Origin: Hyphomicrobium_A sp963722495
GTDB lineage: Bacteria > Pseudomonadota > Alphaproteobacteria > Rhizobiales > Hyphomicrobiaceae
Length of the DNA stretch: 64,000 nt
Assembly: GCA_963722495.1 (NCBI GenBank)
Contig: CAVRND010000011.1
Span: 392,437 to 456,436 of the forward strand
Reading direction: 5' to 3'
The notes beneath the pieces are model-generated. The model was not told where the DNA came from and did not search any database. It was given only the letters and a program-made list of their open reading frames with translations. Every line of letters begins with the position of its first letter. Position 1 is the stretch's first letter. Positions 34,474-43,413 of this stretch are shown in pieces. The position numbers were made by a program, and so were the translations under genes.

Positions 34474-35400
34474 ATGACGATCAGGCTGGCGCTGGCAGGC
34501 CTTGCTTTGGCGCTCGCGGGCGCGCTTTCGATGCCCCAAGCGCGCGACGCTTCCGTTCCTCCGATGGGCAAGACACTGGAGCGCAGCGACGCTGCATCGC
34601 CCCTGCTGCAGGTTCGGCAGCGCCGCCGCTCGCGCGATGTCGGAACGCGCGAGACGGCCCCCGAGACATCCGCTATTCCGCCCGGCAAGGCGAACAACGG
34701 CGAAGTGCTGTTCGGCGTGCAGGATGTCGGTTTCCTCGTCGACCGCGACGTCATCCGCGTCGGCTCCGAGATCGGCAAGTTCGACCGCATCCGCCTGCGC
34801 GTGCTGCGCAACGAGATCTTCATCACCGACCTGAAGGCGATCTTCGACGACGGTACGACCGAGACCCTGCTCACCGACGCCAAAATTCCTGCCGACCGCA
34901 AGACGGACTGGATCACCATCAAGCACAAGGGCTTCATCAAGGAGATCCAGCTCGTCTACCGCTCCAAGCCCGACTTCAAAGGCCAGGCGCGGGTCGAGGT
35001 GTTCGGGGAATACGAGACCGGCTGGCTGGGGCCGAATGGCGAGGGGCGCAAGTTCAACGACGGCTGGGTGCTGCTCGGCACCGACACGGCCGGCAGCGTC
35101 GGCTTCGACCGCGTCAAAATTCCCGTCGGCCAGAACGACGGCGGCTTCAAGCAGCTACGCGTGTCGGTAAAGGACCGCGACGTGACGATGACCAATCTGT
35201 CGGTCGTCTACAGCGATGGGAGCAAGGACGAGATCGAGACCAACCGCACCAAGATTGCCGCGGACGCCGCCTTCGGGCCGGCGGACCTCAAGAAGGGCGC
35301 CACCATCAAGGAGATCGAGGCGACCTGGCGCTCGCGCGCGCTAGCAACGTCGAAGCGCGAACGCGCCTATGCGACGGTGCAGGTGTGGGGCAAGCACTGA
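34474..35400 (+). CDS. Secreted protein with duplicated DUF2541-like domain
   Basis: 308 residues. The signal peptide MTIRLALAGLALALAGALSM is cleaved near QARDA. After a basic linker (QVRQRRRSRD) two homologous segments occur: LFGVQDVGFLVDRDVIRVGS with DRIRLRVLRNEIFITDLKAI, and VLLGTDTAGSVGFDRVKIPV with KQLRVSVKDRDVTMTNLSVV. Both continue with a D-x-G-T/S-x-E/D motif and a TIK-EI-x-YRS strand. This resembles the DUF2541 beta domain in duplicate. Function unknown, probably periplasmic. AGGGGAGAGG precedes the ATG. A strong terminator follows. Confidence 0.7.
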   Translation: MTIRLALAGLALALAGALSMPQARDASVPPMGKTLERSDAASPLLQVRQRRRSRDVGTRETAPETSAIPPGKANNGEVLFGVQDVGFLVDRDVIRVGSEIGKFDRIRLRVLRNEIFITDLKAIFDDGTTETLLTDAKIPADRKTDWITIKHKGFIKEIQLVYRSKPDFKGQARVEVFGEYETGWLGPNGEGRKFNDGWVLLGTDTAGSVGFDRVKIPVGQNDGGFKQLRVSVKDRDVTMTNLSVVYSDGSKDEIETNRTKIAADAAFGPADLKKGATIKEIEATWRSRALATSKRERAYATVQVWGKH

Positions 35401-35427
35401 GCTTCTAAACGTCTCAGCTGAATTAGA

Positions 35428-35459
35428 AAGGCCGGCGGTCAACGCCGGCCTTTTTTTTG
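35428..35459 (+). terminator. Rho-independent terminator between convergent genes
   Basis: AAGGCCGGCG (35428-35437) pairs with CGCCGGCCTT (35443-35452) and is followed by a run of T. It terminates the + strand gene ending at 35400; read backwards it also has a weaker T-rich tail (TTTCTAATT), so it may serve ppc as well. Confidence 0.88.
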
Positions 35460-35469
35460 TCTGGGCGCC

Positions 35470-38327
35470 TCAGCCGAAGGCGCCGAAGTGGTGCGAGATG
35501 CCGGTGCCGATCTCGCGGATGAACTCGTAGGCTTCTTCCATCGGCGCCAGGATCTCCGTCTCGACACGCCCGTAGTCGTCGATACCCTGCGGGCGATAGG
35601 TCGCCGCCTCGGCATACTGCGCGCGGTCTCCCGCCTCGCGGATGCGTCGCGGGAACGCCTGCCGCATTTCGGCGACGACGGCCGGCACATCCAGCATCAG
35701 CGCCATCTCGAACAGCTGCCGGTGCGAGATGTCGTTGCGCGGCGAAAAGCGCGGCATCTGCGCGGCGAGGATGAAGACGCGCATGATCAGCGCCAGGCGA
35801 ATCGCCTGCAGCAGGTCGAGTTCGAGGCGCGTGTCGTCGGGGATCTTGCCGCCTTCGATGCCGATCTCTTCCAGCATGGCGTGCAGCTCGACGGCGTCGA
35901 GGCGCAAATGGTGCACGAGGCTGTTGATCTCGCCGTTGCGGTCGTCGGACAGAAGCAGCGAGGCGAGCGACCGGAAGGCGGGATCGAGGTTCGCCTCGCG
36001 GCCCCACGAGGCGCGCCAGGCCCAGAAGCCGGGATCGAACACGATGGCGTTGGCGCCCATGGCGTTGAGGCTGGACAGCTGCTTGCCGCGCGCGATCATC
36101 TCCAGGAGCGGACGCAGCCGCTGCGAGTTGCGCGCCAGCTCGATGAACCGCTCGCGCTCCGAGCCGACCGCCGCTCCGAGGCCGGCGACGACGTTGGCGA
36201 CATAGCCGAACTGCTGCAGGATCGCGTTGTTGGGAATGGCGCGCATGCGCGACACGGCGCTGCGATCCGTGGCCCCGCCGGCATCGCTCTGCCGCTTCAC
36301 GGGACGCGAGCCGGTCTTGAACAAAATGTTCGGACCGAAGGCGCCGAGCACGGCGCGATATCCCGGATGCGCGAACAAGTGCTCCTGATACGCGCGCAGG
36401 CGCGCCGATGAAGTCGAGGCGCAGGTCGGTGTCCTCGTAGAACGGATCCTCGCCGTCGGCCGGAACCTCGCCGTCCATGATGACGGTGGCCAGCGCCCGC
36501 GTCGTCAGGCGACGGTTGGCGAAGAACAGGTAGCCGTCGCCGCCCTGGAAGCTGGTCTCGTGCTTGATCGGGATTTCGTGGCCAGCAAAACGCTCGCGCG
36601 ACTCGTCCGAGAACACGTAGTGCAGGCGCGTGCGCATCTCGCCGGGGTGGGCGCCGCGGCCCATGGACTCGCCGTGCGTCGAGAAGATCAACGTCTCGAC
36701 GCCTTTGAGATCGGCGCGGTGGATCGCTTCGGCGAGACCATGATGCAGGCGCTCGATGGCGAGCGTGGCGGCGATCTGGCCGACGAAACGGCCGGCGTCG
36801 GAGAAGCCGGTCTGCAGCGCCAGGCGCCTGCGGCGCTTGACGTAGCTGACATACGCCTTCTCTTCCAGCAGCCGTTCGATGACGCGGGCGCCGGTCTCGA
36901 GGCCCAGCGGCGTCTCGAACAGCGGCGACACATCGGTGATGTGATCGACGCCGAACAGCGTGGCGAAGAAGATGGCGATCAGCACCGTCGCCGGCGATTC
37001 CGTTTCGGCGATGAGAAAACGAACCGGCGTCTCGCGGTCGACGTGCTTCTGGATCTGCGCGATGAGCGCGAACTGGCGGATGGCGGTCGCCGTCTCGAGG
37101 TCGAGCGACTCGAAGTTGACCGTCTCGCTGCGCGCCGTCTCGATCATGCCGACGATGCGGGCGAGCGCCTGGCTTTCCGACAGGTCGCGCGTCCACGGCT
37201 CATGCACGAAGGCGCGGAAGGCGTTGTTGAGCTGCACGGCGTTGATGCGCACGTGGATGTGCGCGGTGCCGAGGCCCGTCGCTTCCATCAGGCCCGGCGA
37301 GCACGCATACGCCGCGTTTGCCCTTGCCGCCCGGCAGCACGTCGATCAGCGACCGCAGCAGGCTGACGATGGGCTCGACGGTGGTGATGTTGTAGCCGTC
37401 CGAGCGGGTGATGATGTTGGCCGCCTCGGCGAGCGGCGTGTTCGTCGTCATCACCTTGTCGAGCGCTTCGACCTGCTCGTCGACGGCGGCGATGGTGAGG
37501 TCGAGCTTGCCGGTGACCTGGCGCGACAGGCGCTGCGCCTCGCCTTCGGCGGGAAGATCGCTCCTCAGGCCGAGAAAACGCTCGCGAATGTCGGCGAGCG
37601 AGGCGCGCTTCTCCTGCAGGCGCAGGATGAACGATTTGCGCCAGTCGATGTCGGTGCGGCCGTCGAGGTCGTAGCCGACCCAGCAGGCGAACGTCGCCAG
37701 CTTGGGTCGCAGCGTATAGGCCTTGTCGCCGAAGCGATGGTCGGCGGCGCTGAAGAAGCTGTCGAGCAACTCCACGTATGCGTTGCGCAGGTTCTGGATG
37801 GCGTTCTGGGCGCGCCCGTGCTCGTAGGCGAGGTCGATATCCTCGTCTGGCCGGTGCGGCACGCCGATGCGCATGTTGGGGTCGACGTCGTCGGCGACGG
37901 CGATCTCGACGATCCGCTTCGACAGCGCATCGGAGAGCCCGAAGGTCGGGTGCGCGGTCAGCACGATTCCCGTGCGTGCCCGCTCCCAACGCGCCTTGAA
38001 GGTTTCGAAGTCTGCAGCGGCGGCGTTGCCTTCGACGTAGTCGGCGAACTCCTTGTAGGTGGTGCCGCGGTCGACGAAGCCGACGCGCTCGCGCAGGTGG
38101 AGGGCGCGCTGCACGCAGGCGCGGTCCATGAGGCGGCCCGCAAGTGCCTTCAGCTCCTCGAACGAGATTTCGCCACCCTCAAGTCGGCGCGAGAGGTCGA
38201 AGGCGAGGCTGACGATGGGATTGAGCGCCGGCGAATCCGGAATTTGCGTGCGCAGGGCGCGCAGCTCATCGCGCAGCTTGAACTCGTCGAGCTTCCCGGC
38301 GGCGTGCGGCGCTGCGTCTTTCTGCAT
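35470..38327 (-). CDS. ppc: Atypical phosphoenolpyruvate carboxylase, frame broken near 37315 and 36403
   Basis: About 950 residues in three frames. Ppc carboxylates PEP to oxaloacetate in the serine cycle. Start: MQKDAAPHAAGKLDEFKLRD at 38327 (SD GGAG). Segment 1 has VLTAHPTFGLSDALSKRIVE; one extra base at about 37311-37319 leads to YACSPGLMEATGLGTAHIHV; segment 2 has IFSTHGESMGRGAHPGEMRT and SFQGGDGYLFF; one extra base at about 36401-36406 leads to RAYQEHLFAHPGYRAVLGAF. It ends GTGISHHFGAFG. The motifs TAHPT and STHGESMGRG belong to the divergent Ppc group seen in methylotrophs. It is the last gene after mtkB, separated from it by a repeat. Confidence 0.88.
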
Positions 38328-38355
38328 TGTAGTCTCCACGCTTCGCGAACTGCCG

Positions 38356-38523
38356 CCAGTGTCCTGATCGCGCAATTCGTCGCCTTGTGCCGCAGATGTA
38401 GAACGAATTTCGCGATCTGAAGGACACTGGAAAAGTTAAAGTGCTAGTGCGATTTCAGATCGAGAGAGTCCGCTTCTCGAGAGAGCCGCGAATGATGCGG
38501 CGGACTTCTCGATCATCGCACTA
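38356..38523. repeat. Twin-hairpin repeat copy 2, between mtkB and ppc
   Basis: 168 bases: first hairpin 38356-38430 (ends CCAGTGTCC / GGACACTGG instead of CTAG), 13-nt linker 38431-38443, second hairpin 38444-38523 (CTAGTGCGAT / ATCGCACTAG). The sequence differs most from the other copies, but the arms remain complementary (TGTGAT changed to TGCGAT with the matching change opposite). Inner arms again carry the extra 3-4 bases. It lies in the 286-base gap within the serine-cycle gene series. Confidence 0.82.
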
Positions 38524-38613
38524 GCCCGCAGCAGTACGCCATTCCGTGGTTGCTCGGGGGTGGCCGGGGGTAGTGGTGCGGGCCCGCCTCCGGTGAGGCG
38601 GGCCCGCAAGCTA

Positions 38614-39516
38614 TTACGCGACTTTCTTCTTCATCCCGCCGAGAACGCCGGCGAGAGTTGAGCCCATCTCGGATGGCGTCGGCGCGATCGTCACGCCGCA
38701 GGTCTTGAGGATCTCGACCTTCTCCGGAGCCGACTCGCCAAACGCGGAGATGATCGCACCGGCGTGGCCCATCTTGCGGCCCTTCGGAGCGGAGAGGCCG
38801 GCGATGTACGCAACGACCGGCTTCTTCATGTGGTCGCGGGCGTATTGGCCGCCTTCGGCCTCCTGCGGTCCGCCGATCTCGCCGATCATCAGCACTGCGT
38901 CGGTTTCCGGATCGTTCTCGAAGTGCTCGAGGATGTCACGGAACGAGGAGCCATTGATCGGATCGCCACCGATGCCGACGCTGGTGGAGATGCCGATGCC
39001 GAGCGCCTTCATTTGCGCGGCGGCCTCGTAGCCGAGCGTGCCCGAACGGCCGATGATGCCGATGCGGCCCGGGAGGTAGATATGTCCCGGCATGATGCCG
39101 AGCATAGCCTTGCCCGGCGAGATAGTGCCGGCGCAGTTCGGGCCGGTGAGAACCATGCGGTTCTCCTTCTTGTAGCGGCGCATGTAGCGCTTAACGCGGA
39201 TCATATCCTGCGCGGGGATACCGTCGGTGATGCACACGCAGTATTTGATGCCGGCGTCGGCCGCTTCCATGATGGCGTCGGCTGCGAACGGCGGCGGCAC
39301 GAACACGATGCTCGCTTCCGCAGCCGTTTCCTGCACGGCACCCTTGACGGTGTTGAACACCGGGCGGCCGAGGTGGCTGGTGCCGCCCTTGCCCGGGGTG
39401 ACGCCGCCGACGACGTTGGTGCCGTAGTCGATCATCTCCTGGGCGTGGAAGGTGCCGATGCGCCCGGTGAAGCCCTGGATGAGCACCGGGGTATTCTCGT
39501 TGATGAAAATTGCCAT
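38614..39516 (-). CDS. mtkB: Malate-CoA ligase (malate thiokinase), alpha subunit
   Basis: 300 residues of the succinyl-CoA synthetase alpha family. The CoA-binding segment VLIQGFTGRIGTFHAQEMID and active-site His in KMGHAGAIISAFG (H251) are present, with TGPNCAGTISPGKAMLGIMP and GIIGRSGTLGYEAA. Together with MtkA it forms malyl-CoA from malate, CoA and ATP. The start at 39516 has AGGGAG upstream; longer frames are basic and implausible. It lies 13 bases after mtkA. Alone it could be SucD, but the neighbours mclA, sgaA and ppc identify the serine-cycle enzyme. Confidence 0.92.
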   Translation of the reverse strand: MAIFINENTPVLIQGFTGRIGTFHAQEMIDYGTNVVGGVTPGKGGTSHLGRPVFNTVKGAVQETAAEASIVFVPPPFAADAIMEAADAGIKYCVCITDGIPAQDMIRVKRYMRRYKKENRMVLTGPNCAGTISPGKAMLGIMPGHIYLPGRIGIIGRSGTLGYEAAAQMKALGIGISTSVGIGGDPINGSSFRDILEHFENDPETDAVLMIGEIGGPQEAEGGQYARDHMKKPVVAYIAGLSAPKGRKMGHAGAIISAFGESAPEKVEILKTCGVTIAPTPSEMGSTLAGVLGGMKKKVA

Positions 39517-39529
39517 GTGAGCGATCTCC

Positions 39530-40702
39530 CTAGTGAGCGGGGCTTTTTGCGGCTGCGACGGCCTTTTGGGCCGCTTCGGCCAGCGTTTCCGCGGTGATGA
39601 CGGTGAGGCCGCTCTCATCGAGAATACGGCGCCCCTCTTCGACGTTGGTTCCGGCAAGCCGGACGACGACGGGCATCTTGATGTTGAGGTCGGTGATGGC
39701 GTCGACGACGCCCTTGGCGACCCAGTCGCAACGGTTGATGCCGGCGAACACGTTCAGTAGCAGCGCCTTGACCTTCTTGTCCTTGAGCACCGCCTTGAAC
39801 GACTTGGCGACGCGCTCGGGCGAAGCGCCACCGCCGATGTCGAGGAAGTTGGCAGGCTCGCCGCCCGCCAGCTTGATCATGTCGAGCGTGGCCATGGCGA
39901 GGCCGGCACCGTTGACGACGCAGCCGATGTCGCCGTCGAGGCCGACATAGGCAAGGCCGCGATCGGAGGCGTAGGTCTCGCGCGGGTCTTCCTGGCTCTT
40001 GTCACGCAGCTCGGCGATGTGCGGGCGGCGGAACAGGGCATTGTCGTCGAACGACATCTTCGCATCGAGGGCGAAGAGGTTCTTGTCCTTGGTGATCACG
40101 AGCGGGTTGATCTCGACCATGGTGGCGTCGAGATCGCGGAAAGCGCGGTAGCAGGCGAGGATCGTCGGAACGAGCTTGTTGATGATCTCCGGGTCGACGC
40201 CGAGGCCGTAGGCCACTTCGCGAGCCTGGAACTGCTGCATGCCGACGGCCGGATCGACCGAGACGCGGATGATCGTGTCGGGCTGCTTGGCCGAGATCTC
40301 TTCGATCTCCATGCCGCCGGCGGCCGAGGCAACGACCATGATCCGCTCGGTGGCGCGGTCCATGACGAACGCCAGGTAGATCTCCTGGGCGATGTCGGTC
40401 GCTTCCTCGATGTAGAGGCGCGACACGAGCTTGCCGGCGGGACCGGTCTGGTGCGTCGCCAGCTTCTTGCCGAGCATGGCTTCGGCGGCACGCTCGATCT
40501 CGGTGTCGGTCGAGCAGACCTTGATGCCGCCGGCCTTGCCGCGGGCGCCGGAGTGGATCTGCGCCTTGACCACCCACTTGCTGCCACCAATCTCGGTGGC
40601 GCGATATGTAGCCTGCTCGGGGCTGTAGGCAAGTCCGCCGCGCGGAATCGGCACGCCGAACTTAGAGAGCAGCTCCTTGGCCTGGTACTCGTGAATATCC
40701 AT
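39530..40702 (-). CDS. mtkA: Malate-CoA ligase (malate thiokinase), beta subunit
   Basis: 390 residues of the SucC/ATP-grasp family. Typical start MDIHEYQAKELLSKFGVPIP, then VVKAQIHSGARGKAGGIKVC (ATP binding), VEINPLVITKDKNLFALDAK and the C-terminal FLDIGGGASPERVAKSFKAV with LLLNVFAGINRCDWVAKGVV. It forms malyl-CoA with MtkB in the serine cycle. The gene lies 29 bases after mclA and 13 before mtkB, one transcription unit. SD AGGGAA. Confidence 0.93.
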   Translation of the reverse strand: MDIHEYQAKELLSKFGVPIPRGGLAYSPEQATYRATEIGGSKWVVKAQIHSGARGKAGGIKVCSTDTEIERAAEAMLGKKLATHQTGPAGKLVSRLYIEEATDIAQEIYLAFVMDRATERIMVVASAAGGMEIEEISAKQPDTIIRVSVDPAVGMQQFQAREVAYGLGVDPEIINKLVPTILACYRAFRDLDATMVEINPLVITKDKNLFALDAKMSFDDNALFRRPHIAELRDKSQEDPRETYASDRGLAYVGLDGDIGCVVNGAGLAMATLDMIKLAGGEPANFLDIGGGASPERVAKSFKAVLKDKKVKALLLNVFAGINRCDWVAKGVVDAITDLNIKMPVVVRLAGTNVEEGRRILDESGLTVITAETLAEAAQKAVAAAKSPAH

Positions 40703-40731
40703 TTTTCTTGTTCCCTAGAAGTTCGATTTTT

Positions 40732-41688
40732 TTAAGCGGCCTTGCGAGCAGCCGAGGCTTTGATGGCTGCGGCCGTGGCAATGAGGTTCTTCGCCATCTT
40801 CTCGGATGCGGCGTCGATCATCTTGCCGTCGAGTGAAGCGGCGCCCTTGCCCTGCGCCTCGGCTTCCTTGAGCGCCACGATGATGCGCTCGGCGCGCTCG
40901 ACTTCCTTCGCCGTCGGCGAGAACACCTCGTTGGCGAGCTCGATCTGCGAGGGATGGATCGCCCACTTGCCTTCGATGCCGAGGGCTGCTGCGCGCTTGG
41001 CGCCCGCCGTGTAGCCGGCCGGATCGGAGAAGTCACCGAACGGACCGTCGATCGGACGCAGGCCGTAGGCGCGGCAGGCAACCGTCATGCGCGACAGGGC
41101 GAAGTGCCACTGGTCGCCCGGGTAGTCAGGGTTGAGGCCGCCGATAACGACAGTGCGCGCCTTGTTGAAGGCCGCATAGTCGGCGACGCCGAAATGCATG
41201 GCCTCGAGACGGCTCGGAGCGGCGGCGATGGCTTCGACGTTGGCCATGCCGAGCGGAGTTTCGATCAGGGCCTCGGTGGCGACCTTGTTGGTGTAGCCCT
41301 TGGCGACTTCGATCTGGCTGACGATGCACTCGACCGTGTAGACGTCGGCCGGCACGCCGACCTTCGGGATCAGGATGGTGTCGAGCTTCGAGCCGGCCTG
41401 CTCCATGATGTCGACGACGTCGCGATACATGTAGTGAGTGTCGAGGCCGTTGATCCGCACGGAGACGGTCTTGCCGGCGGCCTTCCAGTCGATGTCGTTC
41501 AGCGCCTGGATGATGTTCTTGCGCGCCTGCTCCTTGTCGGGCGGAGCAACAGCGTCCTCGCAATCGAGGAAGACGTAGTCGGCGGCGCTCTGCGCGGCCT
41601 TCTCGATCATGGTCGGGTTGGAACCCGGCACGGCAAGCTCACTGCGCTGCAGGCGGGCTTGGCGGAGGGGATAAAGAGTGTAGCTCAT
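40732..41688 (-). CDS. mclA: Malyl-CoA lyase (HpcH/HpaI-CitE superfamily)
   Basis: 318 residues. It cleaves malyl-CoA to glyoxylate and acetyl-CoA, closing the serine cycle. Motifs: RSELAVPGSNPTMIEKAAQS, VFLDCEDAVAPPDKEQARKN (Mg-binding Asp and Glu nearby), VRINGLDTHYMYRDVVDIME, LIETPLGMANVEAIA and IHPSQIELANEVF. Length and motifs match the methylotroph McL subgroup rather than CitE. Upstream is sgaA with a hairpin in the 124-base gap; downstream is mtkA. SD AGAGGAA. Confidence 0.93.
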   Translation of the reverse strand: MSYTLYPLRQARLQRSELAVPGSNPTMIEKAAQSAADYVFLDCEDAVAPPDKEQARKNIIQALNDIDWKAAGKTVSVRINGLDTHYMYRDVVDIMEQAGSKLDTILIPKVGVPADVYTVECIVSQIEVAKGYTNKVATEALIETPLGMANVEAIAAAPSRLEAMHFGVADYAAFNKARTVVIGGLNPDYPGDQWHFALSRMTVACRAYGLRPIDGPFGDFSDPAGYTAGAKRAAALGIEGKWAIHPSQIELANEVFSPTAKEVERAERIIVALKEAEAQGKGAASLDGKMIDAASEKMAKNLIATAAAIKASAARKAA

Positions 41689-41777
41689 CTCAGGCGTTCC
41701 TCTGGGCGACTTTTGTTGAAGTGTTGCGATCTGCGCTTACCGGTGGCGAGCGAGGTCGCTCTTTCTTTAGAGATAAT

Positions 41778-41804
41778 GAAGCGGCGCCAAAACGGCGCCG
41801 CTTC
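41778..41804. other. Perfect 11-pair hairpin between sgaA and mclA
   Basis: GAAGCGGCGCC (41778-41788) and GGCGCCGCTTC (41794-41804) with a five-base loop. No T run follows in the minus direction, so it is more likely an mRNA processing or stabilising element, or a partial attenuator, than a full terminator; genes on both sides belong to the same pathway and strand. Confidence 0.55.
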
Positions 41805-41812
41805 CAAATCAG

Positions 41813-43027
41813 TTAGCTCGCAAGCTTGAGCCGCGGCTCCGGACGGCTCGTCGCGGAGGCCTTGGTCGTCGTACGGAAGTGCTCGACCGCCGCGCCACTG
41901 CCCGAACCGGGGACGACGTCGACGCCGCAATCGCGCAGGGCCATCTCCACACCGAATAGCACGCCGCCGATCATGATCTCGTCGAGCGCGCCGAGGTGGC
42001 CGATGCGGAACACCTTGCCGGCGACCTTGTTGAGGCCGACGCCGAGCGAGAGGTTATAGCGATAGAAGGCCGTCTTCACGACCTGCGCACTGTCCACGCC
42101 TTCCGGAACTAGGATGGCGCTGACCGTGTCGGAATGCCACTTCGGCTCCTTCGCACACAGCTTCAGGCCCCAAGCGGCGACGGCCTTACGCACGCCCTCG
42201 GCCAGCCGGTTGTGGCGGGCGAAGACGTTGTCGAGGCCTTCGGTCTGCAGCAGGTCGAGCGAGGCGCGCAGGCCGCGCAGAAGCTGCGTCGCCGGCGTGT
42301 AGGGGAAGTAGCCGAGGTCGTTGTTCTTGATCATGTCCTCGAACGAGAAGTAGCAGCGCTCCATCTTCGAAGACTTGTTGGCCTCGAGCGCCTTGTTGCT
42401 GACGGCCAGGATGCCGAGGCCGGTCGGCAGCATGAAGCCCTTCTGCGAGCCCGACACGCAGCAGTCGACGCCCCACTCTTCCATGCGGAAGTCGATGCAG
42501 CCGACCGAGCTGACGCCGTCGACGAACAGCAGCGCGGGGTGCTTGGCGTCATTGAGCGCCTTGCGTACGCCGGCAACGTCCGAGGTGACGCCGGTGGCGG
42601 TCTCGTTGTGCGTGGCGAACACGGCCTTGATCTCGTGGCCCTTATCGGCGGCGAGGATCTCGGCATACTTCTCGACCGGCACGCCCGTGCCCCACTCTTC
42701 GTCCAGCACCTGCACGTTGAGGCCGAGGCGCTGCGCCATGTCGACCCACAGGAGCGAGAACTGGCCGAAGCGGCTCATCAGAACCTTGTCGCCGCGGTTC
42801 AGCGTGTTGGAGATCGCCGACTCCCAGGCGCCCGAGCCCGACGAGGGAAAGAGGAAGACGCGGCCGTTCGACAGCTTGAACGCCTTCTTGACGTCCTCGA
42901 ACAGCGGCAGCGTGAACTTGGGAAATTCCGGCGAGCGCATGTCTTCCATGCGGATGTCCATCGCCGAGCGGACGGCTTCGGGGATATTGGTAGGGCCGGG
43001 AATGAACAAATGCGTCGTAACGAGCAT
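41813..43027 (-). CDS. sgaA: Serine-glyoxylate aminotransferase
   Basis: 404 residues, class V PLP aminotransferase. It converts serine plus glyoxylate to hydroxypyruvate plus glycine, the entry reaction of the serine cycle. Motifs: HLFIPGPTNIPEAVRSAMDI, FLFPSSGSGAWESAISNTLN, ATHNETATGV, LFVDGVSSVGCIDF and the PLP lysine in VSGSQKGFMLP (K196). A strong GGAGGA precedes the start. It is the first gene of the minus-strand series sgaA-mclA-mtkA-mtkB-ppc. hprA and gck, usual partners, are not in this window. Confidence 0.95.
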   Translation of the reverse strand: MLVTTHLFIPGPTNIPEAVRSAMDIRMEDMRSPEFPKFTLPLFEDVKKAFKLSNGRVFLFPSSGSGAWESAISNTLNRGDKVLMSRFGQFSLLWVDMAQRLGLNVQVLDEEWGTGVPVEKYAEILAADKGHEIKAVFATHNETATGVTSDVAGVRKALNDAKHPALLFVDGVSSVGCIDFRMEEWGVDCCVSGSQKGFMLPTGLGILAVSNKALEANKSSKMERCYFSFEDMIKNNDLGYFPYTPATQLLRGLRASLDLLQTEGLDNVFARHNRLAEGVRKAVAAWGLKLCAKEPKWHSDTVSAILVPEGVDSAQVVKTAFYRYNLSLGVGLNKVAGKVFRIGHLGALDEIMIGGVLFGVEMALRDCGVDVVPGSGSGAAVEHFRTTTKASATSRPEPRLKLAS

Positions 43028-43413
43028 GAAGTGCTTCCTCCGAATTGCCGTCTAAGTCTTGCGTTTCTGTAGCTTGCGTTTGCTTCGCGCTTTTTGCGCG
43101 GGTTCCGTCATCGCGCCCGGCGACGGATCCCGTGTTCTGCTGCTTGCGGCTAGGCGGAAAGCATCTATTTACACCGATGCCTACGCAACACCCGATCGGG
43201 CAGCCGCTGGACGCTGTCGGGTAGTGGTTCGACTGTGCTTGTGGGTAGTATTCCCTACCCACGTCCTTGAGCGCGAAAGCCGCCGCGTCGAGCGATCACT
43301 TCGCGCGCGTCGCCGCGCCGCTAAACCCGCGGAAACATTAGCCGCTCTGATGCAAGGTGCAACGTGCAAAAACGCGCGCGCGCATTGTGCAGCGCGTCAT
43401 TCGTCGGCGCGCT
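43028..43413. promoter_or_regulatory. Upstream region of the serine-cycle operon with a perfect palindrome
   Basis: 386 bases between sgaA and the response regulator gene, both on the minus strand, with no coding frame of good quality. It contains an inverted repeat GTGGGTAG (43241-43248), six-base spacer, CTACCCAC (43255-43262), and a CCCGATCGGG palindrome (43191-43200). The first is a candidate operator for a LuxR-type or other dimeric regulator of the operon. No promoter consensus was assigned. Confidence 0.45.

Noticed and set aside
35423..38375. ppc as a true pseudogene
   Set aside because: Both breaks are single extra bases, all three segments keep family motifs, and the enzyme is central to the pathway encoded here.
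38614..39657. Succinyl-CoA synthetase alpha subunit (sucD) as the name of this gene
   Set aside because: The family is the same, but linkage to mclA, sgaA and ppc identifies malate-CoA ligase.
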